Assembly: GCF_002112505.1 (NCBI RefSeq)
Contig: NZ_NEHW01000024.1
Coordinates: 1 to 64,000 of the forward strand
Source: Pseudomonas sp. R28(2017)
GTDB taxonomy: Bacteria > Pseudomonadota > Gammaproteobacteria > Pseudomonadales > Pseudomonadaceae
DNA length: 64,000 bases
Direction: 5' to 3'
Made by a program: the position numbers and the translations under genes. The notes below the pieces were generated by a model. It had not been told where the DNA came from, did not search any database, and saw only the letters and a list, made by a program, of their open reading frames with translations. Shown piece after piece: positions 61,583-64,000 of this stretch (the stretch's first letter is position 1; each line of letters begins with the position of its first letter).

Positions 61583-63013
61583 TCAGTGCGCCTTCCGCGG
61601 GGTGATGTAGCGGTCGATGAAGGCCGGGTTGGCGGCCATGATGCGGCTGTAGACTTCGATGCCGAAGTCGACCCAGTCGCGCATCAACTCGCAGTAGTGG
61701 TAGGTCGGGTGCTGTGGGTCGCCGTAGCGGGCGTAGCTCTCGTGGTAGCAGCCGCCGGAGCACAGGTTGCGGATGCGGCAGCTGTCGCAGCCGGTGTTGC
61801 TGCGGTCCAGGCGCTGCGACAGGAAGTCGTTGAGCTGCGCCTGCTTCACGCCCTGGTGCACATTGCCGAAGGTCGGCAGGCTGGAGCCGGTGAAGCGGTG
61901 GCACAGGTTCAGCTCGCCTTCGTGGTCCACGGCCAACATCTTCAGCCCGGCACCGCACGGCAGGGCCTTCTTGTGGCCTTCGTGGATGTCGGTGATCAGC
62001 TGGTGCAGGTTGGAGAAGCCGATGTTGCGGTGCTCCAGCGCCGCCTCCAGGTACTTGCGCCCCAGCGCCTTCATGTTGGCGAACACCTGCACCAGCTCTT
62101 CGCCGGTGAGGTTGAAATCGGCCATGTCGCCGGAGGTGACCGGGGCAAAACCGACTTCGGCGAAGCCCATTTCGTTGAACAGATGGTTCCAGATGGTTTC
62201 GACGTCGGTGATGCCGCGGGTCAGGGTGACCCGTGCACCCACCGGGCGGCTGGTGTAGCGCGACAGCAGCAGGTCGGCCTTGCGCCGCACCACGTCATAG
62301 GTGCCCTGCCCGCCCACGGTGATGCGGTTGCGGTCGTGCACGGTCTTCGGGCCGTCGATGCTGATCGACAGGCCGAAGCGGTGGGCGTTGAGCCAGTCGA
62401 TGATCTCTTCGGTCAGCAGGGTCGCGTTGGTGGTCATGATGAACTCCACCTGCTTGCCGGCTTCGGCGAAACGCCGCTCGCAGTAGGCGACCATGTGCTC
62501 GATCAGCGGCCGGTTGGACAGCGGCTCGCCACCGAAGAACACCACGCTGTAGCGTTCCTCGTCGGGTGATTCCTTGAGCAGCATCTCCACCGAGGCTTCG
62601 GCGGTGGCGGTGCTCATCTTCTTGCCGGCGGACGGTTTGTCCAGGTCTTCCTTGTAGCAGTAGGTGCAGCTGAGGTTGCAGCCGGTGTTGACGTTGAGCA
62701 CCACGGTGTTCAGTGCCGTGCGCTCGACCTGCTTGAGGGCGATTTCCGGGGTCAGCGGCGAGCCGTCGCTGACCAGCTCCAGCGCGATCAGCTCGCGCAG
62801 GGTGCCCTGGATTTCATCGCCGGCAAACTGCTGGCCAAGGCGCTGCATCAGCTCCTCGGCCGAGCAGCCTTGCTGGCGCAGGGTGTCGATGATGCCGCCG
62901 GTCACCGCGTCGGCGGTGAACAGCGAACTGCTGGGGATATGGAACAGCATGCGGTCGGCATCGACCTGCACTTCGTGCAGGTTGCGTTCGACCAGGTTCA
63001 GTAGCGCGCCCAT
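61583..63013 (-). CDS. qhpD: Radical-SAM/SPASM maturase of quinohemoprotein amine dehydrogenase
   Basis: Protein of 476 aa that forms the Cys-to-Asp/Glu thioether bonds in the gamma subunit. Residues 1-90 form a RiPP-recognition-like N-terminal region. The radical-SAM cluster is bound by Cys112, Cys116 and Cys119 (CNLSCTYC); FFGGEPLSN and LSISIDGPKTVHD follow. SPASM auxiliary cysteines lie in the C-terminal part (LPCGAG, LNLCHRF, GCDSCRIRNLCSGGCYHES, YHYCEL). GGGAGG precedes the ATG. Known from P. denitrificans QhpD. Confidence 0.96.
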   Translation of the reverse strand: MGALLNLVERNLHEVQVDADRMLFHIPSSSLFTADAVTGGIIDTLRQQGCSAEELMQRLGQQFAGDEIQGTLRELIALELVSDGSPLTPEIALKQVERTALNTVVLNVNTGCNLSCTYCYKEDLDKPSAGKKMSTATAEASVEMLLKESPDEERYSVVFFGGEPLSNRPLIEHMVAYCERRFAEAGKQVEFIMTTNATLLTEEIIDWLNAHRFGLSISIDGPKTVHDRNRITVGGQGTYDVVRRKADLLLSRYTSRPVGARVTLTRGITDVETIWNHLFNEMGFAEVGFAPVTSGDMADFNLTGEELVQVFANMKALGRKYLEAALEHRNIGFSNLHQLITDIHEGHKKALPCGAGLKMLAVDHEGELNLCHRFTGSSLPTFGNVHQGVKQAQLNDFLSQRLDRSNTGCDSCRIRNLCSGGCYHESYARYGDPQHPTYHYCELMRDWVDFGIEVYSRIMAANPAFIDRYITPRKAH

Positions 63014-63062
63014 GGCGACCTCCCGATAATCGATCCGTTGGAAAACCCGTTACGCCCTGCCC

Positions 63063-64000
63063 TTACGGCAGCGGCGGGTTGTTCCAGCGCTGGACGGTGA
63101 CGATCATGTGGCCCTCACCGCTCTGGCCGCCGTCTGCCAAGGTGGCGATGACTTTCAGGTTGCCGGCGTTGTTGGTCATCATCTTGCGCGCCGGGTTCGG
63201 GCCGGCGCCGCCAGGTACGAACACACCGTCGGCCTGCATCTGCCCGGCGAACTTGACGTCTTCGTCCTCGACCGCACGCTCGTTGAACGGCTCGACTTTC
63301 CAGCTGGCCGGCAGGTAGCCGATGCGCAGCGGCTGGCCACTGGCGTCCTTGCCCCAGGCTTCGGCTTCGAAACGCCCCTGGACCTTGGGCACCGAGGCAC
63401 CGTTCTCGCCGATACGGGCGATGGAGAATGCCGGCACCACCTTCACTTCCTCGACCTTGTCGTACACCGCCAGGTTGACGCCCTTGAGCTCACCCACGGC
63501 AACATCGCGCTGGCCAGGCTTGGCATCGGCCGCAGCGCGGGCCTTCACACGCACCAGGGTCGGGGTCTGTTCCAGCACCTCGGTCACTTGCACGCCGGCG
63601 CCCAGGTCAGGCTTGCCGGCCAGGCCGGTGCCAACCAGGGTGATCTCGCTTTCGCCACCGGCCTTGATGAATGCCGGTTGTACGGCGAGCAGGCGCGCCT
63701 TGCCCTCTTTGGCTGCGGTGAAGTCCAGGCCACGCTCGTCGTGGTCGGCCTCGAACATGCGGCCCTTCATCTCGCCGTCCAGCGCGGCAAAGACCTGGCG
63801 CAGGTTGCTGTCGCCGACCTTGACGTTGCCGCGCCATTCATAGCCGTTGTAGAGAATCGCCGTGCCGCTGCCGTTGAATGGCGTGCCGTCAGCGTAGCTG
63901 CCCTTGACCTCGACCTTGAAGGTATCGCCCTGGTCGGCGCTGACGGTCATCACCCCGCGCACATCGCCCTTGGCCAGCATGTGGCCGCTGAACGCCCACT
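63063..64000 (-). CDS. qhpA: Quinohemoprotein amine dehydrogenase alpha subunit, 5' part outside window
   Basis: The frame runs to the window edge without a start; about 312 C-terminal residues are visible. They match the beta-rich C-terminal domains of the alpha subunit (GTAILYNGYEWRGNV, KARLLAVQPAFIKAGGESEI, GYLPASWKVEPFNERA, ending RWNNPPLP). The two c-type heme motifs expected in the N-terminal part lie beyond the edge. Gene order alpha-D-C-B equals the known qhpADCB order. It lies 49 bp upstream of qhpD. Confidence 0.93.
   Translation of the reverse strand, partial: WAFSGHMLAKGDVRGVMTVSADQGDTFKVEVKGSYADGTPFNGSGTAILYNGYEWRGNVKVGDSNLRQVFAALDGEMKGRMFEADHDERGLDFTAAKEGKARLLAVQPAFIKAGGESEITLVGTGLAGKPDLGAGVQVTEVLEQTPTLVRVKARAAADAKPGQRDVAVGELKGVNLAVYDKVEEVKVVPAFSIARIGENGASVPKVQGRFEAEAWGKDASGQPLRIGYLPASWKVEPFNERAVEDEDVKFAGQMQADGVFVPGGAGPNPARKMMTNNAGNLKVIATLADGGQSGEGHMIVTVQRWNNPPLP

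Overview
The window looks like chromosomal DNA from a Pseudomonas of the P. putida group. The evidence is uniform high-GC coding, classic P. putida type REP elements (core gcgggcaagcccgc) in inverted pairs, and gene families typical of that group: a quinohemoprotein amine dehydrogenase operon, an RND pump next to an OmpR-type two-component pair, a cluster-ligating serine dehydratase, and a Wzy-type exopolysaccharide locus. I see no insertion sequence, integrase, tRNA, rRNA or CRISPR array. No database search was possible, so every family name rests on recognised motifs and context.

Region 1 (1-2624): L-serine dehydratase sdaA, divergent from a GcvA-type LysR regulator. Region 2 (2625-27985): a large exopolysaccharide (EPS) locus. 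One minus-strand block (14955 down to 2625) carries a tiny Tat-signal protein, a GMC oxidoreductase, two hexapeptide acetyltransferases, four glycosyltransferases plus a WecG/TagA enzyme, a VirK/YbjX protein, a WcaJ-type initiating transferase and a phosphoethanolamine transferase. A short plus-strand block (15249-20776) carries a Wzy/ligase-like polymerase, an exported GH5-like hydrolase, a galE-like epimerase and a small unknown gene. A second minus-strand block (27985 down to 20843) carries a GNAT/FemAB-like protein, a GT61 transferase, a 58-residue VPLPA-CTERM-like micro-protein, a short OPX export protein, an outer-membrane barrel, a Wzz-like copolymerase and its separate CpsD-like ATPase. 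No Wzx flippase is visible.

Region 3 (28329-40826): a 1205-residue toxin-like LRR protein without a visible catalytic C-terminus, a GGDEF-EAL protein, an unusual GapN-like aldehyde dehydrogenase, a VOC protein, an unknown 395-residue protein, a REP cluster, an iron-dependent alcohol dehydrogenase whose ribosome-binding site lies inside a 15-bp hairpin, threonine deaminase ilvA behind an isoleucine-rich leader peptide and attenuator, and a PACE-family efflux protein.

Region 4 (41089-49472): wecB-nfrB-nfrA-DUF4434 in a tightly overlapping operon, followed after a REP pair by a membrane diguanylate cyclase. By analogy with E. coli NfrAB this is a c-di-GMP-gated system that makes and exports a ManNAc-based surface glycan, the kind of glycan that serves as an N4-like phage receptor. 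It is the most system-like part of the window.

Region 5 (49505-64000): a delta-60 repeat protein, a histidine kinase/response regulator pair divergent from an RND pump operon without its own outer-membrane factor, mobA directly behind a strong terminator, an acyl-CoA synthetase, and the qhp operon (alpha subunit cut by the window edge, radical-SAM maturase, cross-linked gamma subunit, beta subunit) for oxidation of primary amines. The EPS locus, the NfrAB locus and two GGDEF proteins together suggest a surface-polysaccharide region with c-di-GMP control.
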